Source: an uncultured Austwickia sp.
Lineage (GTDB): Bacteria > Actinomycetota > Actinomycetes > Actinomycetales > Dermatophilaceae
Length of the DNA: 6,668 nucleotides
Reading direction: 5' to 3'
Assembly: GCA_934678955.1 (NCBI GenBank)
Contig: CAKUSI010000208.1
Location: 1 to 6,668, forward strand
How positions within the stretch are numbered: the stretch's first letter is position 1; every line of letters starts with the position of its first letter. Shown one piece after another: positions 6,039-6,668 of this stretch. Under the pieces are notes generated by a model that had not been told where the DNA came from, made no database searches, and worked only from the letters and a program-made list of their open reading frames with translations. The position numbers were made by a program, and so were the translations under genes.

Positions 6039-6066
6039 GCACAGAGGGAACCGCGGAGCGTGTGGA

Positions 6067-6668
6067 TCATGAGCCGGGCACTTCCGCCCAGGCGCAGCCT
6101 CGGTCGTCGCCGTGCTGCACGCCGGTCAGCACCCATCCGGGGAACGGTTCGCCGTAGACGGGCCAACCCTCGATCTCGAACACCGTGGAGCGCCCGTCGA
6201 ATGCGATGGGCTCCGTCCCTGCCGCGTCGGGCACCGGATACAGCGCTCCCTCGTTCTCGTAGGCGTCCAGGTGCGTGGTCATCGGGCACAGCCCGCCGAA
6301 TCCGCCGATCGGCGCCGTCTGCACCGGCCACCACTCGCCGGCGTTCCGCGCCTCGACTGCAGCGACAGTGCGGGTGCGTTCATCACTGCCGGGATCGGAG
6401 CACGGGATCGACTGATCGGCGACGCTGCGGCGCGTTTCGTGGATCTCCACACCACCCTCGACCGCGGCAACGGAGTGGGTGACGGTGCCGCAGCGGGCCA
6501 TCCGCGCCACCGGCAACGTCACCTGCACGGGCCCCTCATCCGTTGCGACCCAGAGATACCATTGCTCGTCGATCGCGTTCCCGTCGAGCCGCGTGATCTG
6601 CACCGCCGCATCCATCCGGTCGTCATCGGTGAGTTCCGCCAAGACGACCTCGCCAAGCTCATAGCTCA
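6067..6668 (-). CDS. Hypothetical protein, 5' end at or beyond right edge
   Basis: The minus-strand frame ends at TGA 6067-6069 and is open through base 6668, giving 200 codons plus two bases. I do not recognise the family. It is acidic and soluble-looking, with four cysteines (in ARCGT, IPCSD, GLCPM and GCAW), a Gly/Trp-rich centre (WWPVQTAPIGGFGGLCP) and a C-terminal part with EGWPVYGEPFPGWVLTG. Cysteine content and small beta-like strands would suit an exported domain, but no signal peptide is visible because the N-terminus is not in the window. A TTG at 6642 could be taken as a start, but the frame continues upstream as SYELGEVV. The last two bases of the window (TG on this strand) could be the end of an ATG or GTG start falling across the edge. 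It reads in the same direction as the cap-like gene 124 bp downstream. Confidence 0.7.
   Translation of the reverse strand, partial: SYELGEVVLAELTDDDRMDAAVQITRLDGNAIDEQWYLWVATDEGPVQVTLPVARMARCGTVTHSVAAVEGGVEIHETRRSVADQSIPCSDPGSDERTRTVAAVEARNAGEWWPVQTAPIGGFGGLCPMTTHLDAYENEGALYPVPDAAGTEPIAFDGRSTVFEIEGWPVYGEPFPGWVLTGVQHGDDRGCAWAEVPGS

Overview
The window is high-GC DNA with actinobacterial gene content: a mycothiol-dependent (DinB-like) isomerase-family protein, a free-standing maltokinase N-terminal cap-like protein and an actinobacterial-type MobF relaxase. A member of the Micrococcales (Microbacteriaceae or a relative) fits, but no marker gene fixes the taxon. Seven protein genes are supported. 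No rRNA, tRNA, CRISPR array or insertion sequence was seen.

Layout from left to right. (1) 1-1088, minus strand: the N-terminal ~362 codons of a MobF (TrwC/TraI-type) conjugative relaxase that runs off the left edge. It is the mark of a plasmid or integrative conjugative element. An AT-rich stretch with two inverted repeats lies just upstream of it. (2) 1243-2975: a small cassette made of a minus-strand HxlR-type regulator with a C-terminal SCP2-like domain, and a divergent plus-strand pair, a DUF1905 protein and a maleylpyruvate-isomerase-family (MDMPI/DinB-like) protein 10 bp apart. The divergent spacer carries a 13-bp TAC-N7-GTA dyad that resembles HxlR/YodB-type operators and overlaps plausible promoter elements. 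(3) 2976-3056: a convergent spacer with a candidate bidirectional terminator. (4) 3057-5075 (or to 5147), minus: a BCCT-family, BetP-like betaine/compatible-solute transporter with long hydrophilic tails. (5) 5283-5942, minus: a maltokinase N-terminal cap-like protein starting at TTG. (6) 6067-6668, minus: an unrecognised protein whose reading frame is open through the right edge.

How the genes may work together. The HxlR regulator has one cysteine at the position used for thiol sensing in YodB-type proteins. It probably controls its own gene and the divergent pair from the shared spacer. Because the pair encodes a predicted mycothiol-dependent enzyme, an electrophile or redox stress response is a reasonable hypothesis, but it is inference. 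The transporter and the cap-like protein look like ordinary osmotic and carbon-metabolism chromosomal genes. The junction between the relaxase and the rest may therefore be the edge of an integrated element, although no attachment site could be identified.
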